From Histomonas meleagridis (taxonomy: Eukaryota > Parabasalia > Tritrichomonadida > Dientamoebidae), in contig WSYJ01000180.1 of assembly GCA_020186115.1 (NCBI GenBank), positions 62,001 to 126,000 on the forward strand: a stretch of DNA of 64,000 bases, in the 5' to 3' direction. The position numbers and the translations under genes were made by a program. Under the pieces are notes generated by a model, which worked only from the letters and a program-made list of their open reading frames with translations, ran no database searches and was not told the DNA's origin. Below, in pieces: positions 48,405 to 58,421 of the stretch (its first letter is position 1; every line of letters starts with the position of its first letter).

Positions 48405-51184
48405 TTATGTTATATATTTTTTTAATAAACTAACAACGTCTGGATGACCACATTGAGATGCATAAGTAAATGCTGTTCTATATAATTCAAATGCATTCCA
48501 AATATAATTTTGAAACACTATTTAATTAATAAAAACAAAAAATTTATTAAATCTGCATCTGTAACATTAACATCGATTTCAGGATGTTCAACAAGTAAGC
48601 TAATTACACCTAAATAACCTTGTTTTGCTGCGTACATAAGTGCTGTTTCGAATTATTTAAAAAAATTCCAAATTTAATTTATAAATAAAAAAAGTATAAA
48701 TTAAACTAAAAATAAAACAAATTAACATTTTTAGCATTTACATTAATATCCTTATGTTCAAGAAGCATTTTAACAATTTGCGTATGACCTCTTATTGATG
48801 CTAACATTAGTGCTGTTTCGGGTAATTTATAGAAATATCAAAAATTATTATAATACATTAAACTATAAAAATGAACATCAACAAAAATTGTAAAATATTT
48901 TTAGCATTAATTTTAATATTTTCTGTATTAAGAAGTAATTGAACTATTACTGTATAACCGCATAAAGATGCTATCATAAGTGTTGTGAAAAATAATTTAA
49001 GTAAATTCCAAATATTATTTTAAAATTTCAAATTATCAAAATAAATTTCTTATAAAATGAATAAAAATTTTTTATATTAACATCAATTCCTTCTTTTCCT
49101 AAAAGTAATTTAACTATTTCAATATAACCTTTTTCAGCTGCTATTATAAGTGCTGTATTAAATGATCAAAATAATTTTCGAATAGTCATTTGAAATTCTT
49201 TATTATTAAAATAAATATTAAATAAAACAAATAAATATCTTTAGCATTAATATCAATATCTTCTTGTTCAAGAAGTAATTTAACTATTTCTGTATAACCA
49301 TTTTGAGATGCGATAATAAGCGCTGTTACAAACAAATGGAAAAATTACTAAATATCATTGTGAAACATGATAAAATCATAAAAACAAACCAAAAATAAAA
49401 CAAATAAATAGTTTTTGCATTTACATCAATTCCTTCTTGTTCAAGAAGTAAACTCACGATTTCAGTTAAACCTTTTTCAACTGCTAATATAAGTGCAGTA
49501 CTAAATAATTTAAATATTTCCCATACAATTTAATGAAATATTATATTTTTATAAGAAACATCAAATAAAATAAATATATCGATTTAGTATTAATATTAAT
49601 TTTCTTATTTTGAAGAAGTAACTTTAATAAATCAATTTGATTTTTTTCTGCTGCAATCATAAAAATTGTTTTTTATATTCGAAGGAAATTCCAATTATTC
49701 TTTTTAAACATCATTTCGAAATATAAATATTTAACATTTTTAATATTAATATTTAATTTCTTTTGTTCCAGAAGAAAGCTTACTATATCATAATGACCAT
49801 TTGATGCTGCTGAGATAAGTGGTGTTTCATATTATATGAAATAATTCCAAATATTTAATTTAAATAAAAATTTGATTAATTAAACGTCAAATAATATTTA
49901 TGAATATTTTGATTATTTATATTAATTTTTTCATTTTCCATAAGAAACTTTATAAGTTCTAATGAACCTCCTTTAGATGCATAAATAAACGCAGTCGTAA
50001 AATCATTAATGAAATACCAAATATTTATATGTAACATTATTTAATTTAAACAAACACAAAATATATAAAATAATTATCTTTAGCATTAATATTCTTACAT
50101 CCTTTCACTAGAAGTAATTTAACAATATCCAAATTTCCATTTTCACACGCCATCATTAAAGCATTTTTAAATATATTTAATATATTTTATATATTATTTT
50201 GAAATTGCAAATTATATTATGAATCTTTAAATAAAATAAATATATGTTCATAATGTTTATATCAATGTTTTCTTGATTAAGAAGTAATTTTACATTATTA
50301 ATTTTATTTTTCATACATCCTTTCATTAATGCTGTTATAATATTTTGATAGTAACTCCAAAAATTTTTGTTATAACAAATTTTAAAAGTAAACATTAACA
50401 AATATCAAAGAACATACTTAAAATTGATATTAATTCCTTCTTGTTCAAGAAGAAGTTCAACAATTTCAGTGGAATCTTTACCACATGAATATATAAGTAA
50501 ATTTTTAATAAATTATAAGTAACGCCAAATATTGATATGAAAAATTAAATAAATTTGTTGAACATATTTTGCATTTGGATTAATATGAAACTTATCAAAA
50601 AGTATCTTAAGAATTTCCACATTTCCTTTAGAGCATATGATTAAAGGTAACAAATGAAATTTAGATAAACATTAAAATATAAATAGAAACAAATTCTTTG
50701 TAAAAGAAATGCTTTTAATGTTAATATCGATTTTTTCATGATTAAGTAATAATTTAACGATATCAAAATGATCATTTTTAGCTGCATATATTAATGCAGA
50801 ATAAAATCATCAAAACTAAAACCATAAATTATATTTAAATATCAAATTAGTAGAATAAACTTTATATTAGAATAATAAAAAGTTTCGCAATTTATATCAA
50901 TATCATTTTGTTCAAGAAGGAATTTAACAATATCTATATACCCATATTGTGATGCAATAATAAGTCCATTAAAAAATATTTATATTAAATTCCAAATATT
51001 ATTTACAATTATCAAATTATTCGAATAATTTTTAAATAAAATAAATAAATTGATGCAGCATTTATATCAACACCATTTTCAACAAGAAATTTTACTATCG
51101 ATGTGTAATTATTCTCAGAAGCCAAAATGAGTGAAGTTGTAAACAAATTAAATCAATTCCAAATTTTATTTAAAAATATCAAAA
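48405..51184 (-). other. Array of 17 open ankyrin modules separated by stop-containing conserved spacers (candidate intron-dense 3' part of the ankyrin gene)
   Basis: Minus-strand modules, each about 27-29 codons of the type 'TALI.AS..G(Y/H).EIVK.LLEQ..IDINAK', lie at about 51053-51140, 50884-50971, 50713-50800, 50568-50655, 50420-50505, 50249-50336, 50079-50166, 49909-49995, 49739-49826, 49583-49669, 49413-49499, 49240-49326, 49070-49156, 48900-48986, 48730-48816, 48561-48646 and 48405-48476. None contains a stop or frameshift. The last ends naturally ('VVSLLKKYIT', TAA at 48405). Between them are spacers of about 75-95 nt that all contain an in-frame stop and share ATATTTATTTGTTTTATTT near the start and TTTCAAAATAATATTTGGAAT near the middle. 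A normal ankyrin repeat needs only about four more residues between modules, so the spacers sit where nothing should be. No consistent GT-AG ends; one spacer starts with GTATGT (50422 side). Introns, silent cassettes or selective decay are all possible. Confidence 0.7.
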
Positions 51185-52399
51185 TTATAAAACAAACTTT
51201 AAACATATAGAATTTATTTCTTTTGCATTTAAATCGACATTTTTTTGCTCTAAAACATAATTTACAACATCAATATTTCCAGATTTCAGAGCAAAAATTA
51301 AAATTTCATTCGGTAATTTATATTTTAAATGGAAATGTTTTAAAAGGAAAATATTTCCAATATTTGCAGATTCATTTATAATATAATTTGGAATTTTAAC
51401 ATTTTTCTTCTCTAAGAATGATAAAATCTCATAATTATCATAAGTTATACATTCACTTACCAAATTCGTTAAATTTTCCAATCGATTTTCATAAAGGAAA
51501 GTAAAGATATCATTTTGATGGAATTCAATTGCTGCATTAAGCGAACCAGAAAACGATGAATTGTTTTGTCTACAAAAACGAAATATTTCAAGATTTCCAC
51601 CTGCAACAGCATATTTTCCATTACATGTAAAATTAGGATCATTCATTTGTAAGAATTTGAAACAATTTATAGAGCCGAAAAATGCAGCATAATCACCTAA
51701 TGTCGGAAGATGTTTATCATCTGTAATAAAAGAACATCTTTCATATATAGAAGGTTCAATAATTTGATTAAAGTTAAACTTTTCTCGTGATGTAATTTCT
51801 TGAAGTTTTTCTACATCATTATTTCGAATAGCTGTTAATACTTCTGATGGATTAACTCCATTATGAACTAACTCTTTTTGAAGTTTCCAATTATCTTCTT
51901 GAAGATTATTTCGATCGTGAAAAAATAATCTACATAATTTATATTCACGGAAACTCAATTCTTTATAAGAAGTGCGAAGTTCTTCTTGAGTCATTCGATG
52001 TGCAAAATATGGTGATGATAAATATAATTTAGAACTAATTAATTCTTTTTCTATCAGCTTTTCAATAAGATAATATGTTTCTTGTATTTTAAACTTGAGA
52101 ATACATAGATAAAAAACAGAAAAAATATTTATTTTTGTTTTGTTTTTGGAGTTAATTTTTTCTTCTATAGTTTTTAAAAATTGAAAATATATGTCTTCTT
52201 CTTTTTTTCGTGAGATAAATGATGTAAATACCATATGACATATGATAATAATAAAAGATTGTTGTAATTCAAAATCAATCAAATTCATTGTCGATTGGAT
52301 AGATTCTTCCATATTTTCTGCACTTAGCTTTATAATTATATTTTGTAATTTTTGTAATAAGTTTAAATTAAATTCGTTAATGCTTTGTTGGCCATCCAT
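51185..52399 (-). CDS. DUF3447/ankyrin protein, N-terminal part, 404 aa as read
   Basis: ATG at 52399. The first 200 residues are helical, of the kind that begins trichomonad DUF3447 proteins. Residues about 200-290 fit DUF3447 ('LPTLGDYAAFFGSINCFKFLQMNDPNFTCNGKYAVAGGNLEIFRFC'). Ankyrin repeats follow ('LNAAIEFHQNDIFTFLYEN', 'ILIFALKSGNIDVVNYVLEQKNVDLNAK'). The frame then runs 10 codons into the first conserved spacer and stops at TAA 51185. If spacers are removed, the protein would continue through 17 more repeats to 48405 and reach roughly 950 residues, a common size for this family. If not, this is a short form ending inside an ankyrin repeat. The family's role is unknown; it is greatly expanded in trichomonads. 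Confidence 0.75.
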   Translation of the reverse strand: MDGQQSINEFNLNLLQKLQNIIIKLSAENMEESIQSTMNLIDFELQQSFIIIICHMVFTSFISRKKEEDIYFQFLKTIEEKINSKNKTKINIFSVFYLCILKFKIQETYYLIEKLIEKELISSKLYLSSPYFAHRMTQEELRTSYKELSFREYKLCRLFFHDRNNLQEDNWKLQKELVHNGVNPSEVLTAIRNNDVEKLQEITSREKFNFNQIIEPSIYERCSFITDDKHLPTLGDYAAFFGSINCFKFLQMNDPNFTCNGKYAVAGGNLEIFRFCRQNNSSFSGSLNAAIEFHQNDIFTFLYENRLENLTNLVSECITYDNYEILSFLEKKNVKIPNYIINESANIGNIFLLKHFHLKYKLPNEILIFALKSGNIDVVNYVLEQKNVDLNAKEINSICLKFVL

Positions 52400-52654
52400 T
52401 AGATCAGCGAGGAACTGGCATTTGTTTTCTATGCATTTTAATCGTTCTTGAAATCAAAAAGTTAGTGTTCTAACAAGAGCACGTTTAAATCTTTACATTT
52501 TGTCTATCAATGGAATTTGAAATACTAAAGTAATATTCGGAAATTATACAGTATTGATATTACCATCAATGTTTTAGTAATTTGATATCTCAAAATGTTA
52601 TTTGGAAATTATTTAAAAAAGATTTAATAAATTGATTAGATATAAGTTATGCGT

Positions 52655-53104
52655 TTACTTGACTTTTTCACATGCACCGCCAGCTGCTTTGATCTTGGCT
52701 TCGGCTGACTTTGAAAAATCTTTGGCACGAACTATTAATGGAATTTGTGGAAGCTCGCCACGGCCAACAACCTTGAAATAACCATTGGCAACGCAATCAA
52801 TGACTGGAACTGCATCGCCTTGCTTTTTAGAAGCAGCTTGATTGCGAACTTCTTCTGGGACTAATGTCCAAAGTTTGTCAATATTGATGATTGGTTCCCA
52901 TTCACGGCATTTGAAAATATGGAGGCGGCGCATACCAACTTTTCCAAAGTAACCTGGGTGATAACGATCGAACCAAGTTCTTTGATGGTGTTGACCACCT
53001 GCATTACCGCAACCTCCTGGTGATTTCCTGTGTTTTCCAACACGACCGTAACCCATAGATTCTTGGCCACGAAGTTTCCTTGACTTCTTAAAGCGAGTTG
53101 GCAT
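52655..53104 (-). CDS. RPL27A: Ribosomal protein uL15 (L27a), 149 aa
   Basis: Large-subunit protein, clear over its full length: '[59 protein letters not shown]', 'ECREW' region, '[48 protein letters not shown]'. The glycine-rich N-terminal half and the 'G.LP..P..V.AK.FS..AE.KI..AGG' end are diagnostic for eukaryotic uL15. The frame is open upstream to 53188, but ATG 53104 gives the family start. GC-ending codons indicate high expression. TAA overlaps TAAA. The tRNA-Met gene begins 105 bp upstream on the other strand. Confidence 0.97.
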   Translation of the reverse strand: MPTRFKKSRKLRGQESMGYGRVGKHRKSPGGCGNAGGQHHQRTWFDRYHPGYFGKVGMRRLHIFKCREWEPIINIDKLWTLVPEEVRNQAASKKQGDAVPVIDCVANGYFKVVGRGELPQIPLIVRAKDFSKSAEAKIKAAGGACEKVK

Positions 53105-53109
53105 TAAGC

Positions 53110-53125
53110 AAAAGGGATGACCAAA
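53110..53125 (-). promoter_or_regulatory. Ribosomal-protein core promoter box, uL15
   Basis: Minus-strand TTTGGTCATCCCTTTT ends 5 nt before the ATG, the same spacing as the near-identical box of eL39 at 15145-15160. Upstream on the same strand AAACGGTTTTGGGAG adds a CGGTTT box, also present before eL39 (TGCGGTTTGG). Confidence 0.6.
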
Positions 53126-53208
53126 CTCCCAAAACCGTTTGATGATGCTCAATATCAATAAAAGTATCTGTTTAATACTAAATAACATTATTAAAGTGAG
53201 GGAAACAG

Positions 53209-53281
53209 GCTTTGGTAGCTCAATCGGCAGAGCGCAGGTCTCATAATCCTGAGGTCGTGGGTTCGAGCCCCATCCAAAGCA
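53209..53281 (+). tRNA. Elongator tRNA-Met (CAT)
   Basis: Acceptor GCTTTGG pairs with CCAAAGC, D-arm GCTC/GAGC, anticodon loop CTCATAA (CAT), T-arm GTGGG/CCCAT with TTCGAGC loop, discriminator A. G1-C72 and the lack of three G-C pairs in the anticodon stem mark it as elongator, not initiator. The last pair of the anticodon stem is T-T. The gene is complete, but its 3' end (53265-53282) is repeated after a 5.1-kb retrotransposon, so the original 3' flank with a T8 terminator now lies at 58421-58430. A T6 run 8 nt downstream, inside the element, can serve instead. Confidence 0.95.
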
Positions 53282-53282
53282 A
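53265..53282 (+). repeat. Left target-site duplication of the retrotransposon (tRNA-Met 3' end)
   Basis: GAGCCCCATCCAAAGCAA, identical to 58404-58421. It begins inside the Pol III B-box (GGTTC|GAGCC) and ends one base past the discriminator, so it is the 3' end of the tRNA gene itself. Sixteen bases are certain; the last two As are shared by chance or duplication. Confidence 0.9.
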
Positions 53283-56200
53283 AATGGATCATTTTTTGTT
53301 TTTTTCCCCTGAAAATGCAGCTACGTGCTCGCAGGAAGGAAACAGAAGTCCTCAGCCAGGAGGGATACGAATTTTAAATCCACGAGATCGATTATCATCT
53401 AATGATTCAGAAGATCTTTTGACTTTACCTACCCCAGTTGACTCTACTCCTTCTCCCGCACATTCTACACCCTTAGGAGCTTCGATATCTCCAAAACTTA
53501 GCCCCGAAGCTTTGGAAGAAGACATCATCTACGCCGCTGATAAAACCGCTTTTGACCATCTCAAAAAACCTTCCAAATGTGAGACTATTCAAAGGACTTT
53601 TTCTTAGAAAACCGGAAATTTCTGACCCTGATCTTATAAATTCTGAAGATTCCGATGATTCCTCTGAATTTTCTTTTGAGGAGACGGATAGCAGCGAGAT
53701 TCAGCCACAAAACGATCAATTTTCAGAATCTACAGATAAATTCCTTAGAAATCCAGAAGACGACGACGATGAAAAACCCGATTCAATTTAATGTTAACAT
53801 TCAGACAGTCGATAAAGTCAATGAACAAGAAGATATTTCAAATAAAGTTATTAACAAGCTCAAAACAATCACAGATACCAAGCAACTTAAAGAATACATT
53901 GATACGCTCAACCAATCAGTTTTTGACAACTATTCAGATTTTTTGATAGAATGGAACTTAATTTAATTCAGCTTATGATTCTGAGGAACTGGTTCCCACA
54001 ACCTTATATTTATTGTTGTAAATATCATAACTGCAATTATGGAACCAACCATCACCAACAAATTGATTCACATTTATTCAATACTCATCAAGAACAATAT
54101 CAAAAACACAATTGTCTATCATCAGAAATCATTGGATATTTATTAGAAAAAGATACTGAGTGGTATGAATATGATCATACAAATAATACTTATAACAAAT
54201 TAGGACCTCAAATGGCGGGGAAAGATGCAGGCCCTTTTTGGGGGTTAATTATGAGTTATGTTAAAGAAAAATACTACATTACCTACAATTTATGAATTAT
54301 TAAGACCTAGAGATTGTTTTTAAATGTACAATATGTGGGAACAAGTAGTTAGTTCAGTCCAAGCTATGAGACTTCATAATTCCCAAACTCATATCAATTC
54401 AAGACAAACAATAAGAGGTTCTAGACCAAATAATATCCAAGAAATTCAAATAATCAATGGTTCACTAAAAGAAATTGAAATCGCAAATAGCCAAAATTAT
54501 AAAGATTCAGAAGAAGATAGCTCTATTGAAAAACAACAAAGTGAATCTTCTTCAGATAATGAGCATATAACTATAAATCAAGAAGAGACTAAAGACATAA
54601 CAGAAACTAGTCAACAAGAATCAGAAACTCAAGAAGTCGAAGAATTGCATCCATTAAACATCGAAACTCAAAACAGGGAAGAATCTAATTCATCAGTAAT
54701 TGAAGAAGAAAAACAACTAAATCATAATACCAAAAACACAGTTAAAATGTTAAACAATAACCAACTTCAATTTTATAATGACAAATGTAACAAATGGAGA
54801 AATAAATATCGAAATCAAAACGTTAGTTTCAAAAGATTAAACAAAGCACAAAGCGAAAATCTATTCAGCCGAAAATCAATGAATTATTTAAAAAATATTA
54901 TTATCAAAGAAGCTAAATTCTTATTAGACAAAGATAACATTACATGGAACATTATGGATGGATTTTTAATTAAAACAACACATAGAATTCAAAAGCTATT
55001 AACAAATACATTCCCCAATCTCAATCAAATAAATATTAAATACGATGAGAAACAAATCATAAGAAAAGAAAAACTATACTTATATCAAAATAAAATTATT
55101 GAAATCGATAAAATTATTGATTACATTTATAAAATCATAGATATTATTAATGCACATCAAGAAGATTTAAACAATAACCAAAACGCATTAAATGCTATTG
55201 CTAATATTAAAGAAGGTTTAATCAAATCATTAAGTAAATTTAGTGAAGATGATTTAAAAAAACATATTTAATATTCGATCAGTTGAAGATATAGATAATT
55301 TAATTAATGAAGACGAAGAACATCGTGAAGAAAGATTTAAATGGATTAGAACAATACTTAGAAATTATATTGATAAATTAAACCCAAATGATATAAAAGG
55401 AAGTGAAAAACTACGTAAATTTTATGATGAAGATCCTAAAAGATGTATCCGATGGAAACTTTTAGCCAATACAACACCTTCATGTAATATACCAATCGAA
55501 CAACTTGAAAAACATTTTAATAATGAATGGGCTAATAAAGAACATATTATAGAAGATGATACATGGTATCTACCTAAACTTTTATCTAATGAAGACAACA
55601 AATTTATTATTGATTATATTACAGATGAAAAGAATATCATTAATACAATTAAAATTAAAGACAATTTATCTGCATGTGGTCCAGATGGAATTCCTAATTC
55701 TGTTTGGAAAAGTAATCCAAAAAATACAGCAATTTTATTATCTCTAATTATTAAAAAACATTATTAAATTTCAAAAAATACCAGAACAATGGAAACAATC
55801 CAAAACTATTTTAATATTCAAAAAAGATGACCCATCAATACCAAAGAATTGGAGACCAATAAGTATTTCAGATACAATTTACAGAATTTTTACTACATTA
55901 TTAGCAGATAGTATTCAAATAGTAAACAAATCAAAACATATTTTCTCACCACAACAAAAAGGATTCATTAAAGGTTGTAATGGTTGCACTGAACATACAG
56001 TCACAGCCAATGAATTAATATCTGATGCTTATAGGAAAAATAGGAATATTATTATTACAACTCTAGACTTTGCTAATGCATTCGGTTCAATTCCACATAA
56101 ATTTATCTTTAATAATATGAAACAATTAGGCTTTTAACAATAATATAATCGAAATTATTCATTCTATGTATCAAAATATTTCCACAAACATTGTTATCAA

Positions 56201-58403
56201 TGGAATCAAATCAAATGATATTAGAATAAGAAGAGGAGTTAGACAAGGATGCCCTCTATCGCCTCTTTTTATTTAATCTTTGTCTCGAACCTCTAATTAG
56301 AAAGATTAATGAAGAACGAAAAGGAACAGATATCTATATTCAAGAATTAAATGATAATATTAACATGGGAATCCAAGTATATGCAGATGATGTAATGTTA
56401 ATTTCAGATGAACGAGAAAAAAATGGAAGAATTAATTAATACTACAACAAAATATTGTAATTATGCTAAAATTCAATTAGCACCACAAAAATGCCAATCA
56501 TTTTCATACATTTTAGATGGTAATCGTAGAATTCCTTTACAAGAACCTTTGATTATAAATAATGTCCCAATCCAAAATAATGATGTTTTAGCTAATATTC
56601 AATATCTAGGTTCAGCAATTTCAGTTACTAAAAAGACAACGTATGAAATTCGCAGATCGAACTATTAATGAAGTTATAAGGAAAATCGAATTAATTGGTG
56701 AATCAAAACTAAGATTAAATCAAAAATTAGATGCTCTTAAACGATTTATAATTCCACAATTAGATTTTATTATGATAAATGGACAAATTAGTCTTACAAA
56801 ACTTAAACACTTAGATCAAATAATTCGAAACTTAATTAATAATCATATCAAAAGCAATAGTACACCTAAACATTTCTTTTTATTGTAATTGGAAAGATGG
56901 AGGACTTGGAAGGCCTTCTCTTAAAGAAAGATATCTCTATTTACAAATTAAAAATTATTTATCTTTATTTTACTCGAAAAATGAAACAGTCAAACACTTC
57001 ATACAACAAATGGCAGAAGATGAAATTAATTTTTAGAAGAATAATTATCTCAGAAGTTCCTCAAAGATTTAACAATATCACTGAATATGAAAACCAAATA
57101 GCACAAGAATCAGAGAATAAAACTAATAATTTATTCATTCGAGCAATCGATGCATCACGTAAATTAAATATAGGTATCAACTTTAATAATAACTCTCTTT
57201 CCATGAAGAATCTTGATAATGATGAAATTATTGAATGTAACTCGATCAATAATTTTAACAGATCGTTAATTACGTTACTTCAAAAACGTCATCTTAATAA
57301 ACTTCAAGAATTTAAACTTCATGGTCACTCTTTTTTTACTCTTGAAAACTCTAAATACTCTAACTCTTTTTTCGGTACCTATACAAGAAAAACTTCAGAT
57401 AGTATTCAACGTTTTTGTATCAATGCAAGATGTAATAACTTACCTACTAAGGAAATTTTAAGTAAAAAGAATCCAAATACATCCAAAATTTGCCCATATT
57501 GTAGAAACCAAAACGAGATTGAATCACTGAAACATATTCTAAATCATTGTGTTCCTCAATACTCCAAATATACTCGAAGACACAATGATGTTGGTGAAAT
57601 TATTATTAAATCTATCGAAAAATCAAATAAATCTAAATTTATTTTCCATAGATCACAAGAAGTTAAAATTAATGACTTTCATTTACCTGATAGATCTAAA
57701 AGACTTAAACCAGACATATGGTATTTGGATGACAAAAAAGGCAATCTTAATATAATCGAAATAACTATACCTTATGGTGAAATCTCGAACATTAACACAT
57801 TACCAGACGAAGAGATTTCCAACTCATTAAATTATAGTCGTTACATTAAAAATAAGAAATATGAAACTTTGATTCAAGATATTACTGACACTTATCAAAT
57901 TAAAGTTAAATACTATATCATTGTTATTTCATCTCTTGGAGCAATACCATTCGAAACTTATTCGGATATCTTAAAATTATGTAATAATAATGAAATCATT
58001 ACTTCAGAAACATGTAAAAGATGCAGTGAATGTACATTAATTCATTCTATGAAAATTTTTCTGGAATGCTATCAACCCACAACCAAGGAATCGTAACGTG
58101 AATGAAGGTAGAGGCGTCCAGACCGATGAAAGTGAAGGCGAAGAATCATTAACATCAACAGAAATTGAAGACAGTATCGAAGAAGAAAGCTTTCAAGGAG
58201 AAATCCCGAATAACCAAACAGACGTGGAAGAAGAAGAGAAATCAGAAGAGGTACATCAAGAAATAAGCCAACCGAAAAGTCCCAGAAAACGAAGAAGGAA
58301 AAGAAGTCGAAGAAAACATAGTAATCTCGTTCCTGCGGAAGGAAGAGTTGCTAACGAATAGAAGAAAACATAATAACCTCGAAGGATCATATAAATAAAT
58401 AAA
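53283..58403 (+). mobile_element. tRNA-targeted non-LTR retrotransposon with restriction-like endonuclease, 5.1 kb
   Basis: Full-length insertion bounded by an 18-bp direct repeat of the tRNA-Met 3' end. Its coding start (ATG 53284) is at the very 5' end, leaving no 5' UTR. Domains in order: Ser/Pro/acidic N-terminus; C2H2 finger C-x4-C-x12-H-x4-H at 54017-54088; second finger 'CTICGNK...RLHNSQTH' at 54325-54392; Gln/Glu-rich linker; reverse transcriptase (55300-56640) with 'GPDGIPNS', 'NWRPISI', 'LDFANAFGSIPH', 'RQGCPLSP' and YADD at 56379; CPYC-type CCHC finger at about 57490-57550; restriction-like endonuclease at about 57700-57790 ('LKPDIWYLDD...IIEITIPYGE'). The 3' end is ATAAATAAATAAA with no poly(A). 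This places it with the R2/NeSL/R4-type early-branching, site-specific elements. The sequence-specific target appears to be a tRNA gene. Confidence 0.88.
53284..58361 (+). pseudogene. Retrotransposon polyprotein reading frame, interrupted by about 13 frame changes
   Basis: One continuous protein can be followed across the element by switching frames at about 53566, 53774, 53942, 54318, 54340, 55260, 55756, 56134, 56268, 56420, 56655, 56879 and 57032. Ten of these are explained by one extra base in an A, T or C run, one by a missing T, and two have no clear run. I find essentially no nonsense substitutions apart from these. The last part, after TAA at 58094, is an acidic then very basic tail (58098-58361, 'SPRKRRRKRSRRKH'), possibly the true C-terminus one frame away. 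Either the copy is recently inactivated by slippage, or the consensus of a multicopy element carries homopolymer errors. Confidence 0.75.
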
Positions 58404-58421
58404 GAGCCCCATCCAAAGCAA
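58404..58421 (+). repeat. Right target-site duplication (orphan tRNA-Met 3' end)
   Basis: Identical 18 bases to 53265-53282, followed by TAATTTTTTTTATTTATT, the T8 run being the original Pol III terminator of the tRNA gene. Confidence 0.9.

Noticed and set aside
48405-51184. AT-AC (U12-type) introns explaining the ankyrin spacers
   Set aside because: Many spacers begin ATATTT and end in AC, but the AC is the threonine codon of the repeat; where that residue is not Thr the AC is absent, so it is not a splice site.
48405-51184. CRISPR-like array (regular repeat and spacer)
   Set aside because: The repeated unit is a protein-coding ankyrin module with diverged sequence in a eukaryotic genome; spacers resemble each other.
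53212-53607. A protein starting inside the tRNA-Met gene
   Set aside because: Its first 24 codons are tRNA sequence read from a GTG; the real start is the ATG at 53284 at the element's edge.
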